The notes under the pieces: model-generated | What the model was told of the DNA's origin: nothing | What the model saw: the letters and a program-made list of their open reading frames with translations, nothing else | Database searches by the model: none | Assembly (NCBI GenBank): GCA_963771015.1 | Contig: CAVYRN010000005.1 | Coordinates: 186,001-250,000 of the forward strand | From: CAVSJJ01 sp963771015 | GTDB lineage: Bacteria; Actinomycetota; Actinomycetes; Actinomycetales; Dermatophilaceae | Length of the DNA: 64,000 bases | Reading direction: 5' to 3' | Translations under genes and position numbers: made by a program | Shown here: positions 38,701 through 46,774 of the stretch, piece after piece | How the letters are laid out: every line of letters begins with the position of its first letter | Numbering within the stretch: the first letter of the stretch is position 1

Positions 38701-40056
38701 ATGTCGCGCGCGGAAGGCACGCCCGTCGTCGTCATGGACGACCGGGTGCTCGGGGACGTCGAGCTCATCCTGCTGGGAGTCCTCCCGACAGGGCATCTGC
38801 TCGGGGGCCCCGTCGCAGCGGCAGGACCCTCGTCCGGAGCCGGCCGGCGGGCCGTGCTCGCCACCGACACCGAGACGGCGGCCGCGGCCGCCGCCGCCGG
38901 CAGGGTCCTCCTCGTCGACGAGGAGCAGACCCCGATCGCCTCGCTCATCGGGGTGACGACGGGGAGCGTGAGCCTGACCACCGACACACCGACCATCTCC
39001 GGAGAGCTCGCCCGCGAACGCCACCGGGAGAGCGGCAGCGGACGCGCCCACCGGCTCGACGAGGCCGACCTCACCCATGCCTGGGGCGCGCTCGCGGTCC
39101 TGGCCCGTCCGATGACGACCGGGGACGTGCTCCCGGAGGCCGGTGGCGGGACGCTTCTCCTCGTCGTACCCGACGACTCGGCGGCCACCGACGGCGTGCC
39201 CACCACAACGATGCTCGCGCTGGCCCGCCAGGCCGCCCGGCGGCACGGCGAGGCCGAGATCCGGACGGCACCGCTGCGGTGGCGCGACCCGATGAGCGAC
39301 GGCGCCGTCGTCCGACGGCTCGCGGGTGCCGTCGGCCTCGACGCGGCGACCCTGCTCCACGCCGACCCCGAGCTCGACCCGGGCGCTCCCGGGTGGGCGA
39401 GTGCCCGGAGCGACCTCGAGGAGGCAGCCGACACGGCCCCGGTGCCCGGGATCGACCCCGCTGACGCGGAGCTGCTGCGCCGGTGGCGGCCGCCCCGGCC
39501 GGAACGCGGCCTCGCCGTCATGTTCACCGGCCTGTCCGGGTCGGGCAAGTCCACGCTCGCCCGGGCCCTGCGCGAGAGGGTGAGCGCCGAGACCTCGCGC
39601 ACGGTGAGCCTGCTCGACGGCGACGTCGTCCGGCACATGCTCTCGGCAGGGCTGGGCTTCGACCGCGCCTCGCGCATCATGAACGTGCGGCGGATCGGTT
39701 ACGTCGCGGCCGAGGTGGCCCGGCACGGCGGGATGGCGCTGTGCGCACCCATCGCGCCCTACGCCGGCGTCCGAGCCGACGTCCGGCACATGGTCGCGGA
39801 GGTGGGAGACTTCGTGCTCGTCCACGTGAGCACCCCGCTGGAGGAGTGCGAACGACGAGATCTGAAGGGCCTGTATGCCGCCGCCAGGGCCGGGCGGATC
39901 CCCGAGTTCACCGGCATCTCCGACCCGTACGACGTCCCCGACGACCCCGATGTCGTGGTCGACACCTCGACGACGTCCATCGATGAGGGCACCGACGCGG
40001 TGTTCCGCTTCCTCGCCGACGGCGGCTGGATCCGAAGGAACGACGATGTCGATTGA
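38701..40056 (+). CDS. Adenylyl-sulfate kinase with degenerate ATP-sulfurylase-like N terminus
   Basis: A 451-residue enzyme whose C-terminal half, from about residue 270, is an APS kinase making PAPS, the sulfate donor of sulfotransferases. The P-loop is FTGLSGSGKSTLARALRE; LDGDVVRHMLSAGLGFDRASR and the linker ELLRRWRPPRPERGL are typical of actinobacterial CysC. The N-terminal half starts with VLGDVELILLGVLPTGHLL, reminiscent of ATP sulfurylase, but no QxRNP or HxxH catalytic motif is seen, so it likely cannot make APS. Start at 38701 with GAGGGG upstream. First gene of the sulfated-polymer cluster. Confidence 0.85.
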   Translation: MSRAEGTPVVVMDDRVLGDVELILLGVLPTGHLLGGPVAAAGPSSGAGRRAVLATDTETAAAAAAAGRVLLVDEEQTPIASLIGVTTGSVSLTTDTPTISGELARERHRESGSGRAHRLDEADLTHAWGALAVLARPMTTGDVLPEAGGGTLLLVVPDDSAATDGVPTTTMLALARQAARRHGEAEIRTAPLRWRDPMSDGAVVRRLAGAVGLDAATLLHADPELDPGAPGWASARSDLEEAADTAPVPGIDPADAELLRRWRPPRPERGLAVMFTGLSGSGKSTLARALRERVSAETSRTVSLLDGDVVRHMLSAGLGFDRASRIMNVRRIGYVAAEVARHGGMALCAPIAPYAGVRADVRHMVAEVGDFVLVHVSTPLEECERRDLKGLYAAARAGRIPEFTGISDPYDVPDDPDVVVDTSTTSIDEGTDAVFRFLADGGWIRRNDDVD

Positions 40057-40984
40057 CCCGCTGCTGACGCTGGCCTGCTTCGGCATCGGCATCGTCGTCG
40101 GCCTGACCGGCATGGGCGGGGGCGCCCTCATGACCCCGGTCCTCGTCCTCTTCTTCAACATCCCGCCGCTCACGGCGGTGTCGAGCGACCTCGTGGCCGC
40201 CGCGATCATGAAGCCGGTGGGCTCCGTCGTCCACCTCCGCCGTGGCACGGTCAACCTCGACCTCGTCAAGTGGCTCGTCATCGGGTCGATGCCGGCCGCC
40301 TTCTCGGGCGTGTTCATCATCCGGGCCTTCGGTCGCACCGAGCAGGTCGAGCACGTCACCCAGACCGCCCTCGGCATCGCCCTGCTCATCGCGAGCGCCG
40401 GTCTCATCGTCCGGGCCTACATCCGGCTGCTCCAGCGGGCCCGGGTCCGCGACGGCCGGATGCCGCCGGAGTCCAAGGACCGGCCCGACATCGTCGTCCG
40501 CCGCGGCCCCACCCTGCTCGTCGGGATCGTCGGGGGGCTCGTCGTCGGCATGACGTCGGTCGGCTCGGGCTCGCTCATCATCATCACGCTCATGGCGCTC
40601 TACCCGACGCTGCGGGCGAGCAACCTCGTCGGCACCGACCTCGTCCAGGCCGTTCCTCTCGTCGCCTCGGCCGCCGCGGCCCACCTGCTCTTCGGCGACT
40701 TCGAGCTCTCGCTCACCGCGTCACTGCTGCTCGGCAGCGTCCCAGGGGTGTGGATCGGCGCACACCTGTCTGCCCGTGCCCCGGGCGGCCTCGTGCGCCG
40801 CGCCCTCGCGTTCGTCCTGCTGGCCTCGGCCCTCAAGCTGCTCGGGGTGGCCACCACGACGACCGGCGTCGTCCTCCTCGTCTCGCTCATCGTCGCGCCG
40901 TTCCTGTGGATGCTCGTGCGGCGCCACCACGGCTTCCCGGCGCTCGCTCGGGTGTCCGCCGCACCGAGCCCCGGCGGACGGTAG
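40046..40984 (+). CDS. TSUP (TauE/SafE-family) membrane protein
   Basis: A 312-residue membrane protein with eight to nine hydrophobic helices in two related halves: IVVGLTGMGGGALMTPVLVLFFNIPP near 13 and VVGMTSVGSGSLIIITLMALYPTL near 168. Family members transport sulfite, sulfonates or other anions, often outward. It begins 11 bases inside the APS-kinase gene, so the two are translationally linked. A role in moving sulfate or sulfite for the sulfation cluster is plausible but inferred from position. Confidence 0.85.
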   Translation: MSIDPLLTLACFGIGIVVGLTGMGGGALMTPVLVLFFNIPPLTAVSSDLVAAAIMKPVGSVVHLRRGTVNLDLVKWLVIGSMPAAFSGVFIIRAFGRTEQVEHVTQTALGIALLIASAGLIVRAYIRLLQRARVRDGRMPPESKDRPDIVVRRGPTLLVGIVGGLVVGMTSVGSGSLIIITLMALYPTLRASNLVGTDLVQAVPLVASAAAAHLLFGDFELSLTASLLLGSVPGVWIGAHLSARAPGGLVRRALAFVLLASALKLLGVATTTTGVVLLVSLIVAPFLWMLVRRHHGFPALARVSAAPSPGGR

Positions 40985-40989
40985 GCCAC

Positions 40990-42591
40990 ATGGCGAGCGT
41001 CGACGAGCCCGGCGGGGCATCACCCCCGCCCACCACGCCCACGGAGCCCGCCGCCACCACGGCCGGCCCGAGGGGGGAGGAGTCGCACGTCTCCCGGATG
41101 GCCCGCGGCGGGAGCCTCAACCTCGTCGGCGCGATGGTCCAGCAGGGGTCGCTGTTCGTCGTCATGGCGGTACTGGCCCACGGGCTGGGCCGCCAGGACG
41201 TCGGCCGCTACTCCGAGGCCTGGAGCCTGCTGTCCCTGCTCGGGCTGCTCAGCCTCGCCGGCTTCCGCGCCGGCCTCACCCGCTTCGTCGCGGTCTTCCT
41301 CGCCGAGGGCGACGCCTCCCGGGTGCGTGGCACGATCCGCCTCGGCATGGGCGTGACGATGCTCAGCTCGACGCTCATCGCCACCGTGCTCGCCATCTTC
41401 GCCCCGGCGGTCGCCGGCTACTTCCACGACCCGAGCCTGGTGACCGGCATCCGGCTCACGGCGCTTGCCCTGCCGGCCGCCTCCTTCTCCGACGCGGCGC
41501 TGGCCGCCACCCAGGGCTGGCGTAGCCAGCGCGCCTTCGCGCTCATCGGCCGCATCCTCGACCCGCTCACCCTGCTCGGCCTCACCGGCCTGGCCGTCCT
41601 CCTCCTCGACAGCCTCCAGTGGGCGTTCGTCGCGCTGGCGACCTCGGCGTGGTCCACCGCCACCGTGGCCGCGGTCGCGTTGCGTCGCCGGGTCCGCACG
41701 GTGCCCAAGGCCCCCCCGATCATGGAACCGCGCCGGATCTTCAGCTTCTCGATGATCAGCTGGGTCTCGGCGCTCGCCGCCACCGGGCTGATCTGGACCG
41801 GCACCCTCCTGCTCGGCAACCTCACCGACGCGGCCTCGGTCGGTGTATTCAACATCGCCAGCCGGCTCGTGAGCCTGGCCGTCTTCGTCATGGCGCCGAT
41901 CACGACCGCGTTCTCGCCGCACATGGCACACCTGCACCATCTCGGCGAGAACGACCAGGCGGCCCGGGCCTACGGCAACGCCACGCGGTGGATCCTCTTC
42001 CTGTCCACCCCGGCGTTCATCATGCTCATCGTCCTGCCCGAGCAGATGCTCGCCTTCTTCGGCAAGGAGTTCCAGGCCGGTGCGACGGTGACGACCATCC
42101 TCGCGCTCGGGCAGTTCGTCGCCGCCGCCGCCGGGCCGTGTGGGGTCGTCCTCAACATGTCCGGTCGGGTGGTGCTGAGCCTCGTCGACAACGTCGGCGT
42201 CCTCATCGCCAACATCGTCCTCAGCCTGCTGTTCATCCCCCGCTGGGGGATCGTCGGGGCCGCGGCGGCCTGGAGCATCTCCCTGGTCATGGTCAACATC
42301 ACCAAGCTCCTCCAGGCCCGGTTCATCGTCGGGGTGGCCCCCGTCGGAGCCGGGACCCTTGGCACGGTGGTCGCGGCCCTTCCGGCCGCCGGAGCGGCCT
42401 GGCTCGTACGTGAGTTCGTTCACAACGACTTCGCCGCCGTCCTCGTCGGAGGCGTCGCCGTCCTGGCCGTCTATGTCGGCGCGCGGGTCGCCATCGGGCT
42501 CCATCCCGACGACACAGCGCTGCTGCGGCGCTACCTTCCGCGCCTCGCCGGGGGGCGTGGGGGTCCGCACGCCGCGTCTCGGCACTCCTAG
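40990..42591 (+). CDS. Oligosaccharide flippase (Wzx-like, MOP superfamily)
   Basis: A 533-residue protein with a 40-residue Pro/Thr-rich cytoplasmic leader and about 12-14 membrane helices. Motifs such as SRMARGGSLNLVGAMVQQGSLFVVMAVLAH at 37, GRYSEAWSLLSLLG and SLLFIPRWGIVGAAAAWSISLVMV near 425 are typical of polysaccharide export flippases, which move lipid-linked repeat units across the membrane. The start, ATG at 40990, is 5 bases after the TSUP stop. No ATPase is needed. Confidence 0.85.
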   Translation: MASVDEPGGASPPPTTPTEPAATTAGPRGEESHVSRMARGGSLNLVGAMVQQGSLFVVMAVLAHGLGRQDVGRYSEAWSLLSLLGLLSLAGFRAGLTRFVAVFLAEGDASRVRGTIRLGMGVTMLSSTLIATVLAIFAPAVAGYFHDPSLVTGIRLTALALPAASFSDAALAATQGWRSQRAFALIGRILDPLTLLGLTGLAVLLLDSLQWAFVALATSAWSTATVAAVALRRRVRTVPKAPPIMEPRRIFSFSMISWVSALAATGLIWTGTLLLGNLTDAASVGVFNIASRLVSLAVFVMAPITTAFSPHMAHLHHLGENDQAARAYGNATRWILFLSTPAFIMLIVLPEQMLAFFGKEFQAGATVTTILALGQFVAAAAGPCGVVLNMSGRVVLSLVDNVGVLIANIVLSLLFIPRWGIVGAAAAWSISLVMVNITKLLQARFIVGVAPVGAGTLGTVVAALPAAGAAWLVREFVHNDFAAVLVGGVAVLAVYVGARVAIGLHPDDTALLRRYLPRLAGGRGGPHAASRHS

Positions 42592-42700
42592 AGCCCCCCC
42601 CCACCCGGACCAGGCGCATCGTCCATCCGCCGGACGCGCGTTTGCCAGACGGCGGACCCGCTCGTTATCGTTTCCGGCAACTCTGCGGGCCCGGCCCCTC

Positions 42701-42790
42701 GGGCTCGCGCATGGGCCCGCTCCCCGGGCCTGCACATGGGCCCGACCCCCCCTCGGTCCCGCACGTGGGTCCGACTCGGGCCCGCACGCC
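42701..42790. repeat. Degenerate tandem repeat upstream of the beta-helix gene
   Basis: Three to four imperfect copies of a unit like GGGCCTGCACATGGGCCCG begin near 42701, 42726, 42754 and 42778, 24-29 bases apart. They fill half of the 291-base space before the beta-helix gene, where promoter elements would be. Each copy contains a near-palindromic CAYGTGGG-type core. Confidence 0.5.
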
Positions 42791-42882
42791 GGCCACCACC
42801 ACCACGACTCCTGGCGGTCCTACCCCAGGCGCCCGGCCGGTCTCTCCGCCCATTCCCCAAGGTGCGGAGGAGAGGAAATCCC

Positions 42883-44367
42883 ATGTCCACACCCCGCCAC
42901 GCCGCCTCACGTAGGCGTGCAGTCGTCCGAACCAGTGCGCTGATGAGCGCCCCGCTGCTCCTCGGGGGCGCGCTCGTCGCGACGCTTCCGGGGACAGCGC
43001 ACCTGTCCGTGGCGAGTGCCGCGGCCGTACTGGAACACCCGGCCACCACCCTCACCGCCGTCTCGACGACGACCACCGACCGCTCCGTCTCGACGGCGCA
43101 GGCCGTCACCGCTGCGACGTCGACCACCGCGGTCGCGGCCACCCAGCTGAGCACGACGGGGGCGGGTGCCGCCTCCTCCGCCTCGTGGCCGGCCCCGACG
43201 GTACGGGTCTCGACCGAGTCCCAGCTCGTCGCGGCCATCGGCGCCGCGAAGCCGGGGACCGTCATCGGCCTCAACTCCGGTACCTACTCCGGCGTCCTCA
43301 CGATCAAGACCTCGGGGACGGCCGCCAGCCGCATCGTCGTTCGACCGGTCGACAACGCCAACGTCACCATCACGGCCAACCTGCCGATGCCCGCTTGCTC
43401 GGCGACCGGCCCGGACTCCAACCGGACGATCAAGTTCATGAAGGGCGCAAGCTACTGGTCCTTCTACGGGCTGAACATCCGCGGCGGCGTGATGATCTCC
43501 TCGGGCAACTCGCAGTACGTGCAGAAGTGGTTCTCCTCGAAGATCAGGGCGAAGGACTGGCAGGCCCGCCGCGCGGTTCCGGGACGGTCGACGAACGACC
43601 CGACGGCGGGCAGGACGGCTCTGACCTACCTGTCCAAGCAGATCGGCAGGACCGTCGTCCCCTCCAAGGGTCTGACCTTCGTCGGCAACACGTTCACCCT
43701 GAAGGGCATCCACGCCCGCGCGGCGCAGTGGGGTGTCATCAAGGACAACACCATCACCGGCATCGCCTGCGGGACCGGCCCGGCCATCTGGCTCGCGACC
43801 TTCACCGACTTCTGGCACCTCTACAACAACGACATCAGCCGGGTCGCCCACTCCACGGCCAGCCACTTCATGGAGGAGGGCATCCGTCTGGGCAACTCCT
43901 CGGCCTACAACATCATCAGCCGGAACAACGTCCATGACCTCGCCCCGACCGGCCGGGCCTTCACCACCGACCAGGACAGCTCGTTCAACCTGATCCAGTA
44001 CAACACCGCCAACAACGTCTACATCGGCTTCAACGACGAGATGGCCGGATGGGGCAACCGGTGGCTCCACGACACGGTGACGAACTACGCCAAGGCCGGC
44101 TTCAGCCTGCGGATGATGGACGGCAGGCTCTCCAGCCCGTCCATGAACACGAGCACGAACAAGGTCATCGTCAGGTGCAACAGCGCCACCGGCTCTCGCG
44201 ACTTCCAGGCCGGCGGCATGATGAACGCCACCATCGCGTCCAACCAGTTCAACGACGTCCGCCTGAGCAAGAACCTGCTCCGCTACTTCACCGCTCAGCA
44301 CAACACGTGGAACGGGTCGGCCACCCCGCCCTCGGCCACGCCCGCGGGCTCGCTCGCCGGGTGCTAG
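42883..44367 (+). CDS. Secreted right-handed beta-helix protein, possible polysaccharide lyase or binder
   Basis: A 494-residue secreted protein. Signal peptide about 1-46 with hydrophobic core LMSAPLLLGGALVATLPG, then a Thr/Ser/Ala-rich linker to about 105. The rest is a parallel beta-helix: short repeats with N/S/G ladders such as GVIKDNTITGIAC, LYNNDISRVAH, NIISRNNVHDLAP and LIQYNTANNVYIGF. That is the fold of pectate lyases and other polyuronide enzymes (PL6/PbH1-like). Catalytic Lys/Arg pairs cannot be assigned. SD GGAGGAGAGG before ATG 42883. It probably modifies or cleaves the polymer made by its neighbours. Confidence 0.78.
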   Translation: MSTPRHAASRRRAVVRTSALMSAPLLLGGALVATLPGTAHLSVASAAAVLEHPATTLTAVSTTTTDRSVSTAQAVTAATSTTAVAATQLSTTGAGAASSASWPAPTVRVSTESQLVAAIGAAKPGTVIGLNSGTYSGVLTIKTSGTAASRIVVRPVDNANVTITANLPMPACSATGPDSNRTIKFMKGASYWSFYGLNIRGGVMISSGNSQYVQKWFSSKIRAKDWQARRAVPGRSTNDPTAGRTALTYLSKQIGRTVVPSKGLTFVGNTFTLKGIHARAAQWGVIKDNTITGIACGTGPAIWLATFTDFWHLYNNDISRVAHSTASHFMEEGIRLGNSSAYNIISRNNVHDLAPTGRAFTTDQDSSFNLIQYNTANNVYIGFNDEMAGWGNRWLHDTVTNYAKAGFSLRMMDGRLSSPSMNTSTNKVIVRCNSATGSRDFQAGGMMNATIASNQFNDVRLSKNLLRYFTAQHNTWNGSATPPSATPAGSLAGC

Positions 44368-44380
44368 TCCCCCAGGGCTC

Positions 44381-44417
44381 GCTCCCGGGCCCGGCCGACG
44401 GACGTCGACCGGGGAGC
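44381..44417. terminator. Inverted repeat between convergent beta-helix and Wzy genes
   Basis: GCTCCC at 44381-44386 and GGGAGC at 44412-44417 pair, with GC-rich inner complementarity. It lies between convergent genes and may serve as a two-way terminator. No T-run. Confidence 0.35.
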
Positions 44418-45961
44418 TAGCCGGCCGCAGCCTCGACGACGGCCGCGTCCTCTCGCCGAACCGGCGAGACGGGCGCGGCCGTCTCGTCGCTCCGCGCGTC
44501 CGGATCGGTCCTGGCGATGTAGGTCGCGCACGCGGCGAAGGCGAAGAGATACCACAGGCTCACGACGTTGGACATGACGTTGGCCGCGGCGCACTCGAGG
44601 ACCAAGGCCGCGGCGGCGCCGAGGGCCCCGGCGCCGACGGCGCGCTCCAGCGTCTCCGGTCTGGCTCGGAACACCGCTCGACGGGCGTTGCCCACGAGGG
44701 CGGTGAGCATGACGATGAACGCGACAAGGCCGACCGCCCCCATCTCGACGTAGGCGCGGATGAAGTCGTTGTGCGGCTGCTTGGCCGCGTCGGTCTGGTA
44801 CTGGGTGACGTTGAGGCCGATGCCGGTGACCGGGTTCTGGTTGGCGAGCGGGAGGACCTCCGTCCAGTAGCGCAGCCGCCACTCGAGGGTGTTGCCGGTC
44901 GGGCCACCCCCGATGGAGCTCTGCGCGTCGAGAGTCGCGAACCGCGCGCCCACGCCGGGTAGCAGGACCATCGCGGCGACCGCCCCCACCGCGAGGCCGA
45001 TGAGCAGCCGCTTGCGCCGCTGGATGACGATGACGATGACGATGCCGGCGAACGCCCCGATGATGGCGGTTCGCGTCAGGGTCAGGAGCATGTAGACGCC
45101 CGACAGCGCGATGATCCCGCCGAAGGCCCACTTGGCGAAGCGACGCTGCAGGGTGGGATGGAGAGCGACGCCCATGACGATCATGAAGGCGAGGTAGCGC
45201 GAGAAGGTGTTCGACTGGTTGAACGGGCCGGACAGCCGGGTGAAGCTGCCCTTGACATCGGAGTTCGGGTCGCCCATGGCCATGCCGAACGTGGTGTACA
45301 GCAAGGGATAGAGCAAGCCCACGTAGCACCAGACGATGGTTCGGACGAGGGCCTTGCGGTTGGTGATGAGCTGCTCGAGGACGACGAACATCATCGCCAC
45401 CGACGCGATCCGCAGCGCCTCCATCGCGCTCGCCTGGATGTGGCTGGACCCCATGACGCTGAGGAACGCCGCGGCCACGAAGAGCATCATGGCCAGGCCC
45501 AGCCGCGACATGGGGACCCGGCGCCCGGAGTAGTGGCGGGCGGCGAGCCAGAGCAGCGCCATGAGGAGGAACAGGACCGCGAGGATGCTCGACGGGTCCA
45601 TCCCCTTGGCCGCCGCCGTGTTGCCGACATCGGTCCCGGTCGGGCTCCCGCTCAGCTTGAACAGGTCCATCGAGGGACGGATGGCGAGCAGCAGCATGAC
45701 GAACCCGGAGAACCGCGTCGCCGCCATGATCCCCAGGGTGATCGCGACCACCCCGATGATCGGCAGGACCTCCTTGACCCGGTCGCCCTGGACGTAGGCC
45801 AGGCCGCTGATGAAGGCGGCCGCCGAGGCGGTGATGACAAGGAGGACGGTGATGACCTGGAGGACCCGCGGCGGGACGACCGGGACCGAGCTTCCGGCGG
45901 TGTCGGCCGCGGTGGCCTTCCCGCGCACGACCCCGGCACTCGGCCTCGTGCCCACCGTCAT
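44417..45961 (-). CDS. O-antigen ligase/polymerase (Wzy-like) membrane protein
   Basis: A 514-residue membrane protein with about 10-12 helices. The periplasmic loop between them holds GGGPTGNTLEWRLRYWTEVLPLANQNPVTGIGLNVTQYQ and KQPHNDFIRAYVEMGAVGLV, the conserved H/R region of the Wzy_C (O-antigen ligase) family, which polymerises or ligates polysaccharide repeat units. N- and C-terminal tails are disordered. ATG at 45961 overlaps the preceding sulfotransferase stop by 4 bases, so both are made from one transcript. Confidence 0.82.
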   Translation of the reverse strand: MTVGTRPSAGVVRGKATAADTAGSSVPVVPPRVLQVITVLLVITASAAAFISGLAYVQGDRVKEVLPIIGVVAITLGIMAATRFSGFVMLLLAIRPSMDLFKLSGSPTGTDVGNTAAAKGMDPSSILAVLFLLMALLWLAARHYSGRRVPMSRLGLAMMLFVAAAFLSVMGSSHIQASAMEALRIASVAMMFVVLEQLITNRKALVRTIVWCYVGLLYPLLYTTFGMAMGDPNSDVKGSFTRLSGPFNQSNTFSRYLAFMIVMGVALHPTLQRRFAKWAFGGIIALSGVYMLLTLTRTAIIGAFAGIVIVIVIQRRKRLLIGLAVGAVAAMVLLPGVGARFATLDAQSSIGGGPTGNTLEWRLRYWTEVLPLANQNPVTGIGLNVTQYQTDAAKQPHNDFIRAYVEMGAVGLVAFIVMLTALVGNARRAVFRARPETLERAVGAGALGAAAALVLECAAANVMSNVVSLWYLFAFAACATYIARTDPDARSDETAAPVSPVRREDAAVVEAAAG

Positions 45962-46743
45962 GACGAGCGACCGGTGTAGCCGAGCTCGTCGAGGGACCTG
46001 CGGGACGTCGTCCACAGCATGATCCGGGTCAGCGGGTCGAGCTCGGTCCGGTGGGTGCCCACCCGGGAGGCGTAGACCGTTTGGTCCGTGCCCGCCGAGG
46101 CCTGCCGGGCCGCGAGCTGGGCGTGGTAGCGAGCCGGGACCGCGTGCTCCTTCGAGGCGAACTCGAGCACCTGGGGATCCCACTCCTCACCAAGGAAGTC
46201 CAGCAGGTCCCGCATCGTCTCCTCCGGCCGGCCGGCGAGATCCTCGTAGCGCACCTCGTGGTACTGGTCCGGACGCAGCGTCGCACCGACACCGCGAGCC
46301 GTCTTGATGTACCGCGGCCACTTCAGCGTGGACTTCACGCTCGACCAGTAGCCGAACCGCTTGCGGTGGGAGACGACGACGTCCCGACCGTCGCGGATGA
46401 CATGGACGATCTGCGCGTCGGGAAAGACCCGGAGCAGGAACGGGATGTTGAGCGCATAGCGGGGGGTCTTGTCGGCCCAGCGCTCCTTGCCGCGCCCGTG
46501 GGCGTAGTCGGCCTGGATGCTGCCGAAGAACTCGCGAATGCGCTCGAGCCACTCCTCCTGGGTGTAGCCATACTGAGACAGCCGCGGCCAGTCGGTGTCG
46601 ACGACCCGCTCCAGGTCGGCAAGGAACCGCGTCTCGGGCCCGCAGCTGATGCGCCGGTGCGAGTCGAGCATCAGGCGCAGCATCGTCGTGCCCGATCGTT
46701 GGCAACCGACGACGAAGATCGGCCGCCCGGCCTCGACAGTCAT
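45958..46743 (-). CDS. Sulfotransferase 1 (PAPS-dependent)
   Basis: A 261-residue sulfotransferase. The PAPS 5'-phosphosulfate loop is FVVGCQRSGTTMLR at 10-23 and the 3'-phosphate site is VIHVIRDGRDVVVSHRKR-like (near 120). It belongs to the broad Sulfotransfer_1/3 family that transfers sulfate from PAPS to hydroxyls of sugars or lipids. It is cotranslated with the Wzy gene (4-base overlap) and follows the wzz-like gene. The acceptor cannot be told from sequence. Confidence 0.85.
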   Translation of the reverse strand: MTVEAGRPIFVVGCQRSGTTMLRLMLDSHRRISCGPETRFLADLERVVDTDWPRLSQYGYTQEEWLERIREFFGSIQADYAHGRGKERWADKTPRYALNIPFLLRVFPDAQIVHVIRDGRDVVVSHRKRFGYWSSVKSTLKWPRYIKTARGVGATLRPDQYHEVRYEDLAGRPEETMRDLLDFLGEEWDPQVLEFASKEHAVPARYHAQLAARQASAGTDQTVYASRVGTHRTELDPLTRIMLWTTSRRSLDELGYTGRSS

Positions 46744-46774
46744 GAATCCCCCCCTTCCGGTCGGTTCTGGCCGA

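Noticed and set aside
38701..39500. Full bifunctional ATP sulfurylase/APS kinase
   Set aside because: The expected sulfurylase catalytic motifs could not be found in the N-terminal half.
42701..42790. CRISPR-like array
   Set aside because: The units differ from each other, the gaps are only a few bases and there are no cas genes.
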